Shown here: in pieces, positions 24,854 to 33,296 of the stretch
Layout of the letters: every line of letters starts with the position of its first letter
Position numbering within the stretch: position 1 is the stretch's first letter
Source of the DNA: Plantibacter auratus
Lineage (GTDB): Bacteria; Actinomycetota; Actinomycetes; Actinomycetales; Microbacteriaceae
Length of the DNA: 64,000 nt
Direction of reading: 5' to 3'
NCBI RefSeq assembly: GCF_050587365.1
Contig: NZ_JBOBFV010000001.1
Coordinates: 1,116,001 to 1,180,000 of the forward strand
Notes under the pieces: model-generated
Database searches by the model: none
Told to the model about the DNA's origin: nothing
What the model saw: only the letters and a program-made list of their open reading frames with translations
Position numbers and translations under genes: made by a program

Positions 24854-25558
24854 TCAGTCGGCTTTGGCCAGGCGCGCCGAGGCGTGCGTCCGGAGGTCCT
24901 GTCCCAGGGCGGCGATGTCCCAGGCCCAGAGCAGGTGGTTCTCGACGAGACCGTACAGGCGGGTCGCGGCGGCGTACTCCTTGGCTCCAGCGGTCCGGAC
25001 GACGGCGTCGGTCGCGAGGTCGATCCGCGGGCCGTCGATCTGGCCGAGGTAGAGCTCGCTCACACCGTTCGGGTGGACGATCGAGACCTGCAGGGGGAAG
25101 GCGCCGGTCGACGTACGCAGGGTCTCGACCGATTGCGCTGTGCCGAACGGGCGGGGGCCTTGCCCTGGGAGCATGCCCGGGCCAGGGTCGCCCTCGATCA
25201 GCGGGCGTTCGAGGCGCCAGTAGCCCGTCTCGGTGACGAGCGGCTCGGGCACACCGGACTCGTCCGCCGAGGCTCCGTCAGGCGCGACGTCCGCAGCGGT
25301 GTCGTCCGACAGGGCGTCCTCGTCCGTGGACGAGGCCCCCTCGGCGTCGCGCGGGGGCTGCTCGGGCAGGAGCCAGGTGTAGGAGTTGTAGTTCAAGTAC
25401 GGCAGGCCGTCGTGGCTGAAGCTCACGCGCTGACCGAACTCGCGGGTCACGGTCTCGTCGCCGACCTGGTAGTCGATGACGCCGGTGCCCTCCCAGACGC
25501 CGATGAGCCACGACAGCGGGACCAGTTCGCTCGGCAGGCCGCTCGGGATCTCGATCAT
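24854..25558 (-). CDS. Nitrobindin-like FABP-family heme protein
   Basis: A 234-residue beta-barrel of the THAP4-C/nitrobindin group, which binds ferric heme and isomerises peroxynitrite. The family N-terminal LIGVWEGTG motif is present, as are FSHDGLPYLNYNSYTW and the C-terminal HLLWAWDIAALGQ, whose histidine is the likely axial heme ligand. An acidic insertion (about residues 70-100) interrupts the barrel between conserved strands and is unusual. It lies between the microprotein gene and ygfZ in a tight operon. Confidence 0.88.
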   Translation of the reverse strand: MIEIPSGLPSELVPLSWLIGVWEGTGVIDYQVGDETVTREFGQRVSFSHDGLPYLNYNSYTWLLPEQPPRDAEGASSTDEDALSDDTAADVAPDGASADESGVPEPLVTETGYWRLERPLIEGDPGPGMLPGQGPRPFGTAQSVETLRTSTGAFPLQVSIVHPNGVSELYLGQIDGPRIDLATDAVVRTAGAKEYAAATRLYGLVENHLLWAWDIAALGQDLRTHASARLAKAD

Positions 25559-25571
25559 CGAGGGACCCGGA

Positions 25572-25682
25572 CTAGCGCTGACCGCGGTACAGGTTCTTCA
25601 GCACGACCACCGCGGTGAACGCGATGGCGAGGCTGGCGAGGACGAGCAAGCCGATGAAGAAGATTTCGAGAGCGAGCAGCAT
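25572..25682 (-). CDS. 36-residue single-pass membrane microprotein
   Basis: A short frame with one transmembrane helix (LLALEIFFIGLLVLASLAIA, continuing hydrophobic) and a basic tail ending NLYRGQR. It fits exactly between the preceding stop (9 bases) and the nitrobindin-like start (13 bases). A TAGACT -10-like hexamer at 25689-25694 sits seven bases from the ATG, so it may also be made from a leaderless transcript. The function is unknown; the compact spacing argues that it is real. Confidence 0.6.
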   Translation of the reverse strand: MLLALEIFFIGLLVLASLAIAFTAVVVLKNLYRGQR

Positions 25683-25691
25683 GGGGAAAGT

Positions 25692-25982
25692 CTACCCCGA
25701 GGCCAGGGCGATGAGGCCATACACGGCACCGCCGATGGCGAGGATGAGGACGGCGCCGGTGACGCTGGTGGACATCCGATCGACGAATCCCACCTTCTGT
25801 CGCGTCAACAGCTGTGCCGAGAACGCGGCCAGGGTGCAGAGGCCGAGCGTGGCCGACAGCCCGAAGAAGGTCTCCCCCGGGCTCCAGAGCAAGCCGGACA
25901 CGACGACGCCGACGAGCGCGAGCGCCCAGATGGAGACGACACTGATCCAGCGCAGCCGGGGGGAGAGAGTGGTTTCGCTCAC
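25692..25982 (-). CDS. Small membrane protein, three predicted helices
   Basis: A 96-residue protein with hydrophobic segments at about 12-32, 37-57 and 72-93. No catalytic motif is seen and I do not recognise the family. The GTG (VSETTLSPRL) at 25980-25982 is preferred over an ATG 36 bases upstream because a GACAAT -10-like element lies close before it, suggesting a leaderless start. First gene of the minus-strand operon ending at 22556, divergent from glnR. Confidence 0.65.
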   Translation of the reverse strand: MSETTLSPRLRWISVVSIWALALVGVVVSGLLWSPGETFFGLSATLGLCTLAAFSAQLLTRQKVGFVDRMSTSVTGAVLILAIGGAVYGLIALASG

Positions 25983-26058
25983 GGACCCATTGTCACAGAG
26001 CGGACGCCATCGGACCACCAGCGGGCGCCCGGTGCGACGTGGGGTGCGGTCGTTCGCC

Positions 26059-26064
26059 TAATAT
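26059..26064 (+). promoter_or_regulatory. -10 element of glnR-mshD
   Basis: TAATAT, close to the TATAAT consensus and in an AT-richer patch of this GC-rich DNA, lies 29 bases upstream of the glnR GTG. Confidence 0.5.
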
Positions 26065-26092
26065 GGTTCCAAACTCAGTCGGGAGGATGCGC

Positions 26093-26782
26093 GTGGCGCA
26101 AATTTTGGTCTTGACCTCCATGGTCGGCACCGAGGTCCTCCCATCCCTCGGGCTCCTGAGCCACCGCACCCGGCAGATCCCAGCCGACCCCGCACAACTC
26201 GTGAACGCTCCGAGTTCGGACCTCGTGCTCGTCGACGCCCGCCAGGACCTCGCGAGCGCCAAGTCGCTCTGCAAGATCCTCGGTGCGTCCGGGCTGTCGG
26301 TCCCACTCCTCCTCATCCTGACCGAGGGTGGCCTCACCGCCGTCAGCGCCGACTGGGGCGTGAACGACGTCATCCTCGAATCCGCCGGACCCGCCGAGGT
26401 CGACGCTCGGATCCGGCTCGCGATCGGCCGCGCCTCCCAGGAGCACTCGGCGAGCAAGATCCAGGCGTCGGGCGTCGTCATCGACGAGGCCAGTTACTCC
26501 GCGAAGGTCCACGGCAAGCCGCTGGACCTCACCTTCAAGGAGTTCGAGCTGCTCCGCTTCTTCGCGACCCACCCCTCCCGCGTGTTCACGCGCGAGCAGC
26601 TGCTGAGCGAGGTGTGGGGCTACGACTACTTCGGTGGCACGCGAACCGTCGACGTCCACGTCCGCCGGTTGCGCGCCAAGCTCGGCGACCTCGAGCAGCT
26701 CATCGGCACCGTGCGCAACGTCGGCTACCGCTTCAACGTCTACGAGGACGATCATGCCCCGGCTGACGCTGTCGGTTCGTAA
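26093..26782 (+). CDS. glnR: Orphan OmpR-family regulator GlnR
   Basis: A 229-residue atypical response regulator of nitrogen metabolism. The receiver part has DLVLVDAR but lacks the usual N-terminal acidic pair (LVLTSM instead), and no kinase is adjacent; both are typical of GlnR, which works without classical phosphorylation. The block GGLTAVSADWGVND is a GlnR hallmark. The winged-helix domain has LTFKEFELLRFF and GGTRTVDVHVRRLRAKLG. The GTG at 26093 has GGGAGG six bases upstream. It overlaps mshD by 29 bases. Confidence 0.88.
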   Translation: MAQILVLTSMVGTEVLPSLGLLSHRTRQIPADPAQLVNAPSSDLVLVDARQDLASAKSLCKILGASGLSVPLLLILTEGGLTAVSADWGVNDVILESAGPAEVDARIRLAIGRASQEHSASKIQASGVVIDEASYSAKVHGKPLDLTFKEFELLRFFATHPSRVFTREQLLSEVWGYDYFGGTRTVDVHVRRLRAKLGDLEQLIGTVRNVGYRFNVYEDDHAPADAVGS

Positions 26783-27659
26783 CGTCGACGACGCCCGCAC
26801 CAGGGATGCGCTCGAGCGCGTCGTGCGCACGGCGTCGCTCGTCGACGGCCAGCCGCCGTTCAGCGACCAGTCGCTCATCGACGCCGCGTCCGGCGCCCGA
26901 ACACTGATCCTCGCCGTCGAACCACAGGACCCGCCGGTCGACCCCGACGACTTCGCCGTCGTGGGCGCGGCCATCCTCGGCCATGGCGAACTCGAGTTCG
27001 TCGTCGAGCCCGAGTGGCGGGGTCACGGCTACGGTCGCGCCGCACTGCGCGGCGTCCTCGCCAACTGTCCTCCGCAGGTGCGCATCTGGGCACACGGCGA
27101 CCACCCCGCCTCCCGGGTGCTCGCACAGGAGTTCGGCTTCTCTCCGGTCAGGACGCTGCTGCAGCTCCGCCTGACCAAGGCGCCGACGAGCCGCGCACGA
27201 CCGGCCACCACTGGGCACGCGGATGTCACGGTCGGCACGTTCCGGCCGGGAGTCGACGAGGAGGAGTGGCTCGAGGTCAACGCGCTCGCCTTCGCCGACC
27301 ACCCCGAGCAGGGACGCATGACCCTCGACGATCTCCGCGCCCGGGAAGCCGAGTCCTGGTTCGACGCCGACGACTTCCTGCTCGCACGAGGCTCCGACGG
27401 CGACCTCCTCGGATTCATCTGGTTGAAGGTCGAGGACACGGTCGGCGAGGTCTACGCGGTCGGCGTGCACCCTGCGGCAAGTGGCCGAGGGCTCGGGCGA
27501 CTCCTGATGGAGGCCGGCCTCGCCCGCCTGCGGGATCGACGCGTCGAGGCGGTCACGCTCTACGTCGAAGCCGACAACCTCCCTGCGGTGTCGCTGTACC
27601 GCTCGCTCGGATTCACCGACCACACGATCGACGCGCAGTACGCGAGAACCGACGCCTGA
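26754..27659 (+). CDS. mshD: Mycothiol synthase MshD
   Basis: Last step of mycothiol synthesis: acetylation of Cys-GlcN-Ins with acetyl-CoA. The 301 residues form two GNAT domains. The N-terminal one has VVEPEWRGHGYGRAAL; the active C-terminal one has VGVHPAASGRGLGRLLM and LYVEADNLPAVSLYRSLGF. The ATG at 26754 lies inside the glnR end. Mycothiol is specific to actinobacteria, so this gene fixes the phylum. The glnR-mshD order is the same in mycobacteria. Confidence 0.93.
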   Translation: MPRLTLSVRNVDDARTRDALERVVRTASLVDGQPPFSDQSLIDAASGARTLILAVEPQDPPVDPDDFAVVGAAILGHGELEFVVEPEWRGHGYGRAALRGVLANCPPQVRIWAHGDHPASRVLAQEFGFSPVRTLLQLRLTKAPTSRARPATTGHADVTVGTFRPGVDEEEWLEVNALAFADHPEQGRMTLDDLRAREAESWFDADDFLLARGSDGDLLGFIWLKVEDTVGEVYAVGVHPAASGRGLGRLLMEAGLARLRDRRVEAVTLYVEADNLPAVSLYRSLGFTDHTIDAQYARTDA

Positions 27660-27688
27660 TCCCCTCCACAGCGGCGCGGCGCGGCGGC

Positions 27689-27710
27689 ATTTACACAGTG
27701 TTCACCGCAG
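27689..27710 (+). promoter_or_regulatory. PHO-box-like repeat upstream of ppk
   Basis: Two adjacent 11-base units begin ATTTACA and GTTCACC; the second is the exact consensus heptamer. The site ends 39 bases before the ppk ATG. ppk is PhoP-controlled in Streptomyces, so regulation by RegX3 here is a reasonable inference. Confidence 0.55.
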
Positions 27711-27749
27711 TCGTCGCGACCACCCCCGCCACGGTGTCATGATGAAGAC

Positions 27750-29945
27750 ATGCCAGCAGACCCAACCGTGCTCGATGTCGGCCTCGATGGAGACGAAGAG
27801 GACTTCGACCCCGCCTTCGAGCGGAACGATCCCGCGCTGCCCGAACACCGCTACCTCGACCGCGAACTCAGCTGGCTCGCCTTCAACCAGCGTGTCCTCG
27901 AGCTCGCCGAAGACCCGGCGCTGCCCGTCCTCGAACGCGCCAACTTCCTCGCGATCTTCGCCTCGAACCTCGACGAGTTCTTCATGGTGCGGGTCGCCGG
28001 CCTGAAGCGCCGCATCCTCACCGGACTGGCTGTCCCGACGAACGTCGGCAACGCTCCGGCCGACGTCCTGTCCGAGATCTCGCAGCAGGCGCACGTCCTG
28101 CAGGAACGGCACGCGCGCGCCTGGCACGACCTCGTCCGTCCCGACCTCGCCGAACGCGGCGTCACGGTCGTCACCTGGGACTCACTCGACGCAGCCGACC
28201 GCGAGTACCTCAGCGAGTACTTCAGCAACCAGGTCTTCCCGGTGCTCATGCCGCTCGCTGTCGACCCGGCGCACCCGTTCCCCTACATCTCCGGCCTCTC
28301 GTTGAACCTCGCGGTCCGAGTGCGGAACACCCGCACGGGACGCGAGGAGTTCGCCCGACTCAAGGTCCCCCAGATGATGCCGCGCTTCGTCCGCGTCGGT
28401 CCGGCGGAGCGCCGTTCCGCGTCGCTGGACACCGCTCCCAGCGTGCGCTACATCGCCCTCGAGGAGGTCATCGCCAACCACCTCGGCCACCTCTTCCCCG
28501 GCATGGAGATCGTCGACCACCACGTCTTCCGCGTCACGCGCAACGAGGACATGGTGATCGAGGAGGACGAGACCGAGAACCTCATCCAGGCCCTCGAGAA
28601 GGAGCTGCTGCGCCGCCGGTTCGGGCCGCCCATCCGGCTCGAGATCACCGACGACATGGACGATGTCACCCTCGGACTCCTCGTCCGCGAACTCGACATC
28701 ACCGAGCAGGAGGTCTACCGCCTGCCCTCGCCGCTCGACCTCGGTGGCCTCTTCAGCCTCGCCGGCATCGACCGCCCGGATCTCCAGTACCCGAAACGCG
28801 TCCCGACCACGGCGCTGCAGTTCCAGCCCGACGAGCCCAACGGCAAGCCCGACCTCTTCCGGTCGATCGCCCGTGAGGACGTCCTGGTCCACCACCCCTA
28901 CGAGTCCTTCGCCACGAGCGTTCAGGCGTTCATCGAGCAGGCCGCCGCCGACCCGCACGTGCTCGCGATCAAGCAGACCCTCTACCGGACCTCGGGCGAC
29001 AGCCCCATCGTCGAAGCACTCATCGACGCGGCCGAGGCCGGCAAGCAGGTCCTCGCGCTGGTCGAGATCAAGGCCCGGTTCGACGAGCAGAACAACATCT
29101 CCTGGGCCAGGAAGCTCGAGAAGGCCGGCGTCCACGTCGTCTACGGGCTCGTCGGACTGAAGACGCACTGCAAGCTCGCGCTCGTCGTCCGACAGGAGCG
29201 CGGCGTGCTACGCCACTACAGCCACATCGGCACGGGTAACTACAACCCGAAGACGAGCCGCATCTACGAGGACCTCGGTCTGTTCACGGCCGACGACCAG
29301 GTCGGCAAAGACCTCACCCGCCTCTTCAACGAGCTGTCCGGGTACGCGATCGAGAAGAAGTTCAAGCGACTCCTGGTCGCGCCGCGCCACCTGCGCAAGG
29401 GCCTCCTCAAGCACATCGAGCAGGAGCGCACGAACGCCGAGGAGGGCAAGCCCTCCGGGATCCGCATCAAGGTCAACTCGATGGTGGACGAGTCGATCAT
29501 CGACGCGCTCTACCGGGCCAGCCAGGCGGGGGTCCCGGTCGACCTGTGGGTTCGCGGGATCTGTGCGCTGAAGCCCGGCCAGCCGGGGATGAGCGAGACG
29601 ATCCGCGTGCGCTCCATCCTCGGGCGGTACCTCGAACACTCGCGCATCTTCTCGTTCCACAACGACGGCGACCCGCACGTGTTCATCGGCAGCGCCGACA
29701 TGATGCACCGCAACCTCGACCGCCGCGTCGAGGCGCTCGTCAGGCTCACCGACCCGAAGCACCTCGAGGCGACCGCCGCGATGTTCGAGCAGGCCCTCGA
29801 CGAGCAGACGTCGTCCTGGTGGCTCGACGCCGACGGCGTCTGGACGCGCCACGCGGTCGACGCTGACGGACGACCGCTCACGGATCTGCAAGACTCCCTC
29901 ATGCTCGAGACCGCGGCGCGCCGCCGGCCGAGGAACCGTCGCTGA
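27750..29945 (+). CDS. ppk: Polyphosphate kinase PPK1
   Basis: A 731-residue full-length PPK1 that reversibly polymerises the gamma-phosphate of ATP into polyphosphate. Family blocks visible are YLDRELSWLAFNQRVLE (N domain), VEIKARFDEQNNI, the phosphohistidine region RHYSHIGTGNYN, MVDESIIDALYRASQAGVPVDLW and SRIFSFHNDGDPHVFIGSADMM. It starts at an ATG about 90 bases after mshD, behind PHO-box-like repeats, and is followed by mutT1, probably on the same transcript. Confidence 0.97.
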   Translation: MPADPTVLDVGLDGDEEDFDPAFERNDPALPEHRYLDRELSWLAFNQRVLELAEDPALPVLERANFLAIFASNLDEFFMVRVAGLKRRILTGLAVPTNVGNAPADVLSEISQQAHVLQERHARAWHDLVRPDLAERGVTVVTWDSLDAADREYLSEYFSNQVFPVLMPLAVDPAHPFPYISGLSLNLAVRVRNTRTGREEFARLKVPQMMPRFVRVGPAERRSASLDTAPSVRYIALEEVIANHLGHLFPGMEIVDHHVFRVTRNEDMVIEEDETENLIQALEKELLRRRFGPPIRLEITDDMDDVTLGLLVRELDITEQEVYRLPSPLDLGGLFSLAGIDRPDLQYPKRVPTTALQFQPDEPNGKPDLFRSIAREDVLVHHPYESFATSVQAFIEQAAADPHVLAIKQTLYRTSGDSPIVEALIDAAEAGKQVLALVEIKARFDEQNNISWARKLEKAGVHVVYGLVGLKTHCKLALVVRQERGVLRHYSHIGTGNYNPKTSRIYEDLGLFTADDQVGKDLTRLFNELSGYAIEKKFKRLLVAPRHLRKGLLKHIEQERTNAEEGKPSGIRIKVNSMVDESIIDALYRASQAGVPVDLWVRGICALKPGQPGMSETIRVRSILGRYLEHSRIFSFHNDGDPHVFIGSADMMHRNLDRRVEALVRLTDPKHLEATAAMFEQALDEQTSSWWLDADGVWTRHAVDADGRPLTDLQDSLMLETAARRRPRNRR

Positions 29946-29997
29946 CGACTTCGCACCGCGACCCACCCGAGCACCACGACACGACGAGGCAGTGACT

Positions 29998-30936
29998 ATG
30001 ACGACGACGGCAATCTATGCAGCCGGTGCCGTGTGCTGGCGTCTCATCGACGGCAAGGTCCACCTCCTCGTCATCCACCGGACGGTCTACGGCGACGTCA
30101 CCATCCCCAAGGGCAAGGTCGATCCCGGAGAGACGCTCGCGCAGACGGCCGTGCGGGAGATCAAGGAGGAGACCGGCCTGAGCGTCCACCTCGGTGTGCC
30201 GCTTGGTGTCTCCACGTACCCCTTGTCGAGCGGACGCGAGAAGATCGTCCACTACTGGTCGGCCGAGGTCACCGACCAGGCCGTCCGCGAGAGCACGTTC
30301 ATCCCCAACGGCGAGGTCGCCGCCCTGGAGTGGGTCACCATCAAGCGGGCACGGAGCTACCTCAGCTACGAACGCGACGTGGAGATCCTCGACGCCTTCG
30401 CCGCGCTGGTCGACGAGGGCGTCACAGCGACCTTCGCCCTCATCGCGATGCGCCATGGGAAGGCCACGTCCCCCTCCGAATGGTCCGGCGAGGACGCGAC
30501 CAGGCCACTGGCGCCGCGCGGCGTCAAGCAGGCTGCGGGGAACGTCCCGACCCTGCTCGCCTTCGGTCCTCGCAAGATCGTGACGAGCACGGCCGTGCGC
30601 TGCGTCAGCACCGTCAGCCCGATCGCCGCGGCCGCGGGCATCGAGCCGAAACGCTCCGACCTCATCAGCCAGGACGCCTACGAGCGGGGCGAATCGGACG
30701 TCCGCCGGGTCGTCGGCCGCCGCGTCAGGGCGCTCAAGACGGCCATCCTCTGCAGCCACGGGCCGGTCCTCCCCGAGATCCTGCACGAGATCGCGCTCGC
30801 CACCGGGTCCACCCGAGGCTCCTACCTCGGGAGCGCCGCCGCACTCGAGACCGGGGCGTTCTCCATCGTGCACCTCTCCCGGACCAACCCGAGCTCCGGC
30901 ATCATCGCCATCGAGACGCACGAACCCCGCGTCTGA
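29998..30936 (+). CDS. mutT1: MutT1-type Nudix hydrolase fused to histidine phosphatase
   Basis: A 312-residue two-domain protein. Residues ~5-130 form a Nudix hydrolase with the complete box GKVDPGETLAQTAVREIKEE (39-58). Residues ~145-312 form a SixA/phosphoglycerate-mutase-like domain with RHG at 152-154 and a second histidine in LCSHGPVLPEIL. Mycobacterial MutT1 has the same architecture, cleans 8-oxo-(d)GTP and diadenosine polyphosphates, and also lies beside ppk. The ATG at 29998 follows GAGGC; a GTG six bases upstream is an alternative. Confidence 0.9.
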   Translation: MTTTAIYAAGAVCWRLIDGKVHLLVIHRTVYGDVTIPKGKVDPGETLAQTAVREIKEETGLSVHLGVPLGVSTYPLSSGREKIVHYWSAEVTDQAVRESTFIPNGEVAALEWVTIKRARSYLSYERDVEILDAFAALVDEGVTATFALIAMRHGKATSPSEWSGEDATRPLAPRGVKQAAGNVPTLLAFGPRKIVTSTAVRCVSTVSPIAAAAGIEPKRSDLISQDAYERGESDVRRVVGRRVRALKTAILCSHGPVLPEILHEIALATGSTRGSYLGSAAALETGAFSIVHLSRTNPSSGIIAIETHEPRV

Positions 30937-30945
30937 CCCATCCGC

Positions 30946-30972
30946 GCGAACCCCCTGAACAGGGGGCGTTCG
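30946..30972 (+). terminator. Hairpin after ppk-mutT1
   Basis: CCCCCT-GAAC-AGGGGG with additional outer CGAA/TTCG pairing, eleven bases past the mutT1 stop. There is no long T-run. Confidence 0.5.
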
Positions 30973-31023
30973 TCGCGCATTCGCGGCATCGCCACGTCGG
31001 CCGCCATGAAGCCGTCGATATCC

Positions 31024-31045
31024 GTTCACCCGTTGTTTACCATCA
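31024..31045 (+). promoter_or_regulatory. PHO box upstream of pstS
   Basis: Two contiguous 11-base units begin GTTCACC and GTTTACC, six or seven of seven matches to the actinobacterial PHO repeat. They lie about 85 bases upstream of the pstS start. A CCACGTGG palindrome follows at 31064-31071. Position and sequence make this the best PHO box of the window. Confidence 0.7.
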
Positions 31046-31129
31046 CGGGGGATGCTCGTCATGCCACGTGGTTAGCGTCACTGACGAGCCAGCACCGGCT
31101 CGCACCCACACCAATGAATGGACATCCCT

Positions 31130-32221
31130 GTGAAGTTCTCACGTTTCGGCCGCGTCGCGGTCGTAGCAGCAGTCGCAGCCGTCGCACTGACCTCCTGTGC
31201 GGCCAACGAAGGCGGCGCCACCGCCACGAGCGCAGCCGCCAGCGACCTCAAGGGCAGCCTGGCCGGTAGCGGCGCATCGTCGCAGGGCAGCGCCCAGGAA
31301 GCCTGGGTCGCCGCCTTCCAGACGTCGAACCCGGACGTCACCATCAACTACTCCCCCGACGGCTCCGGCGCCGGCCGCAAGGCGTTCATCGCCGGCGGCG
31401 TGCAGTTCGCCGGTTCGGACTCGGCCCTCTCCGACGAAGAGCTCTCGAGCACCTTCGCCGCATGTGCAGCCGACACCAAGGCGATCGACCTCCCGGTCTA
31501 CATCTCCCCGATCGCGGTCATCTTCAACGTCGAGGGCGTCGACGAGCTCAACCTCGACGCAGCGACCATCGCGAAGATCTTCGCCGGTCAGATCACCAGC
31601 TGGGACGACCCGGCGATCGTCGCGCTGAACCCCGAGGCCAAGCTCCCCTCGACCCCCATCACCGCCGTCCACCGCTCGGACGACTCGGGAACGACGAAGA
31701 ACTTCGCCGACTACCTGAACAAGAACGCTCCGGACGTCTGGACCGCTGAGCCGGCCGACACCTTCCCGTTCCAGTCGGGTGAGGGTGCCAAGGGCACCTC
31801 CGGCGTCGTCGACACCGTCAAGGGTGGCACCGGCACCATCGGCTACGCCGACGCGTCGAAGGCCGGCGACCTCGGTGTCGCGAAGATCAAGGTCGGCGAG
31901 GAGTTCGTCGAGTACAGCGCCGAGGGTGCTGCCGCCGTCGTCGAGGGCTCGCCGCTCGTCGAAGGCCGCGAGGCGAACGACATCGCGATCAAGCTCGACC
32001 GCGAGACCACGGACGCGACCCACTACCCGATCGTGCTCGTGAGCTACCTCATCGCCTGCCAGGAGTACGCCGACCCGAAGGTCGCCGACCTCGTCAAGGC
32101 CTACGCCGGCTACATCGCCAGCGACGAGGGCCAGGAAGAGGCTGCGAAGTCGGCCGGTGCTGCGCCGCTCTCCGCCGACCTCGCCAAGAAGGTCCAGGAC
32201 GCGATCGCGTCCATCAAGTAA
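31130..32221 (+). CDS. pstS: Phosphate ABC transporter substrate-binding lipoprotein PstS
   Basis: High-affinity phosphate receptor anchored outside the membrane. The 363 residues include a lipoprotein signal with C23 in ALTSC. Phosphate-binding blocks are GSGASSQGSAQ, NYSPDGSGAGRKAF, FAGSDSALS and HRSDDSGTTKNF. The GTG at 31130 gives a clean lipoprotein signal with GGAC upstream; an in-frame ATG 12 bases earlier is possible. It heads pstSCAB; a strong hairpin follows its stop. Confidence 0.95.
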   Translation: MKFSRFGRVAVVAAVAAVALTSCAANEGGATATSAAASDLKGSLAGSGASSQGSAQEAWVAAFQTSNPDVTINYSPDGSGAGRKAFIAGGVQFAGSDSALSDEELSSTFAACAADTKAIDLPVYISPIAVIFNVEGVDELNLDAATIAKIFAGQITSWDDPAIVALNPEAKLPSTPITAVHRSDDSGTTKNFADYLNKNAPDVWTAEPADTFPFQSGEGAKGTSGVVDTVKGGTGTIGYADASKAGDLGVAKIKVGEEFVEYSAEGAAAVVEGSPLVEGREANDIAIKLDRETTDATHYPIVLVSYLIACQEYADPKVADLVKAYAGYIASDEGQEEAAKSAGAAPLSADLAKKVQDAIASIK

Positions 32222-32227
32222 TCCAAC

Positions 32228-32264
32228 GGTCGAGCGTGCCGGGTCCTGCCCGGCACGCTCGACC
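32228..32264 (+). terminator. Hairpin between pstS and pstC (partial terminator or mRNA stabiliser)
   Basis: A perfect 16-bp stem, GGTCGAGCGTGCCGGG with CCCGGCACGCTCGACC, around TCCTG, six bases after the pstS stop. No T-run follows. It probably lets pstS mRNA accumulate over the permease genes by attenuation or 3'-end protection. Confidence 0.75.
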
Positions 32265-32351
32265 TGCGTCACCAGCACTCGCAATACCCGCAGTACCCGC
32301 TCCCCGAGTCTGTCGAGGGGCACCACCATCGCATCGAGAGAACGGGAACCC

Positions 32352-33296
32352 ATGGCTGTCGAGGCCCTAGCTGCGAGACCCAAAGCCAAGCAACGAGTCG
32401 GCGACCGCGTCTTCTCGACGCTCTCCGTCGTCTCCGGATCACTCATCCTCGTCATCCTGGCGGCGGTCGCGATCTTCCTCATCGTCCAGGCGTTCCCGGC
32501 CCTCACGGCCGACTCCTCGTCGTTCACCGGTGCTCCGACGAGCTTCTGGGCCTACGTCGGCCCGTTCGTCTTCGGCACCATCTGGGCGGCCATCCTCGCC
32601 CTCGCGATCGCCGTGCCGCTCTCGCTCGGGATCGCCCTCTTCATCACCCACTACGCGCCGCGCCGACTCGCGGTCGCCCTCGGCTACGTCATCGACCTCC
32701 TGGCCGCCGTGCCGTCGGTCGTCTACGGCCTCTGGGGTGCGCTCGTCCTCGCGCCGTTCGTTCAGCCCTTCTTCGCCTGGCTGTCCGAGAACCTCGGCTG
32801 GATCCCGCTCTTCGGCGGCACGGTGTCCGGCACCGGTCGCACGATCCTCACCGTCGCCCTCGTGCTCGCGGTCATGATCATCCCGATCATCACGGCCATC
32901 TCCCGGGAGATCTTCCTCCAGACCCCGAAGCTCCACGAGGAGGCCGCACTCGCGCTCGGCGCCACGCGCTGGGAGATGATCCAGATGGCGGTCCTGCCGT
33001 TCGGACGCCCAGGCATCGTGTCCGCCTCCATGCTCGGCCTCGGACGCGCCCTCGGTGAGACGATGGCCGTCGCGCTCGTGCTCTCCCCCGCCGCCGTCTA
33101 CTCGTTCTTCCTGCTCACCTCGAGCAACCCGAACACCATCGCGGCGAACATCGCCCTGAACTTCCCCGAGTCCTTCGGCATCGACGTGAACAAGCTCATC
33201 GCCACCGGCCTGATCCTGTTCATCATCACCTTCGTGGTGAATTTCATCGCCAGACTCATCGTCAACCGTCGTAAAGAATTCTCGGGAGCGAACTGA
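32352..33296 (+). CDS. pstC: Phosphate ABC transporter permease PstC
   Basis: A 314-residue inner-membrane permease with about six transmembrane helices and the ABC permease EAA-like loop EEAALALGATRWEMIQMAVLP. With PstA it forms the channel of the phosphate importer. The ATG at 32352 follows GAACGGGAACCC. The stop overlaps the pstA ATG by one base (TGATG). It is the third-to-last gene of pstSCAB, 130 bases after pstS. Confidence 0.95.
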   Translation: MAVEALAARPKAKQRVGDRVFSTLSVVSGSLILVILAAVAIFLIVQAFPALTADSSSFTGAPTSFWAYVGPFVFGTIWAAILALAIAVPLSLGIALFITHYAPRRLAVALGYVIDLLAAVPSVVYGLWGALVLAPFVQPFFAWLSENLGWIPLFGGTVSGTGRTILTVALVLAVMIIPIITAISREIFLQTPKLHEEAALALGATRWEMIQMAVLPFGRPGIVSASMLGLGRALGETMAVALVLSPAAVYSFFLLTSSNPNTIAANIALNFPESFGIDVNKLIATGLILFIITFVVNFIARLIVNRRKEFSGAN

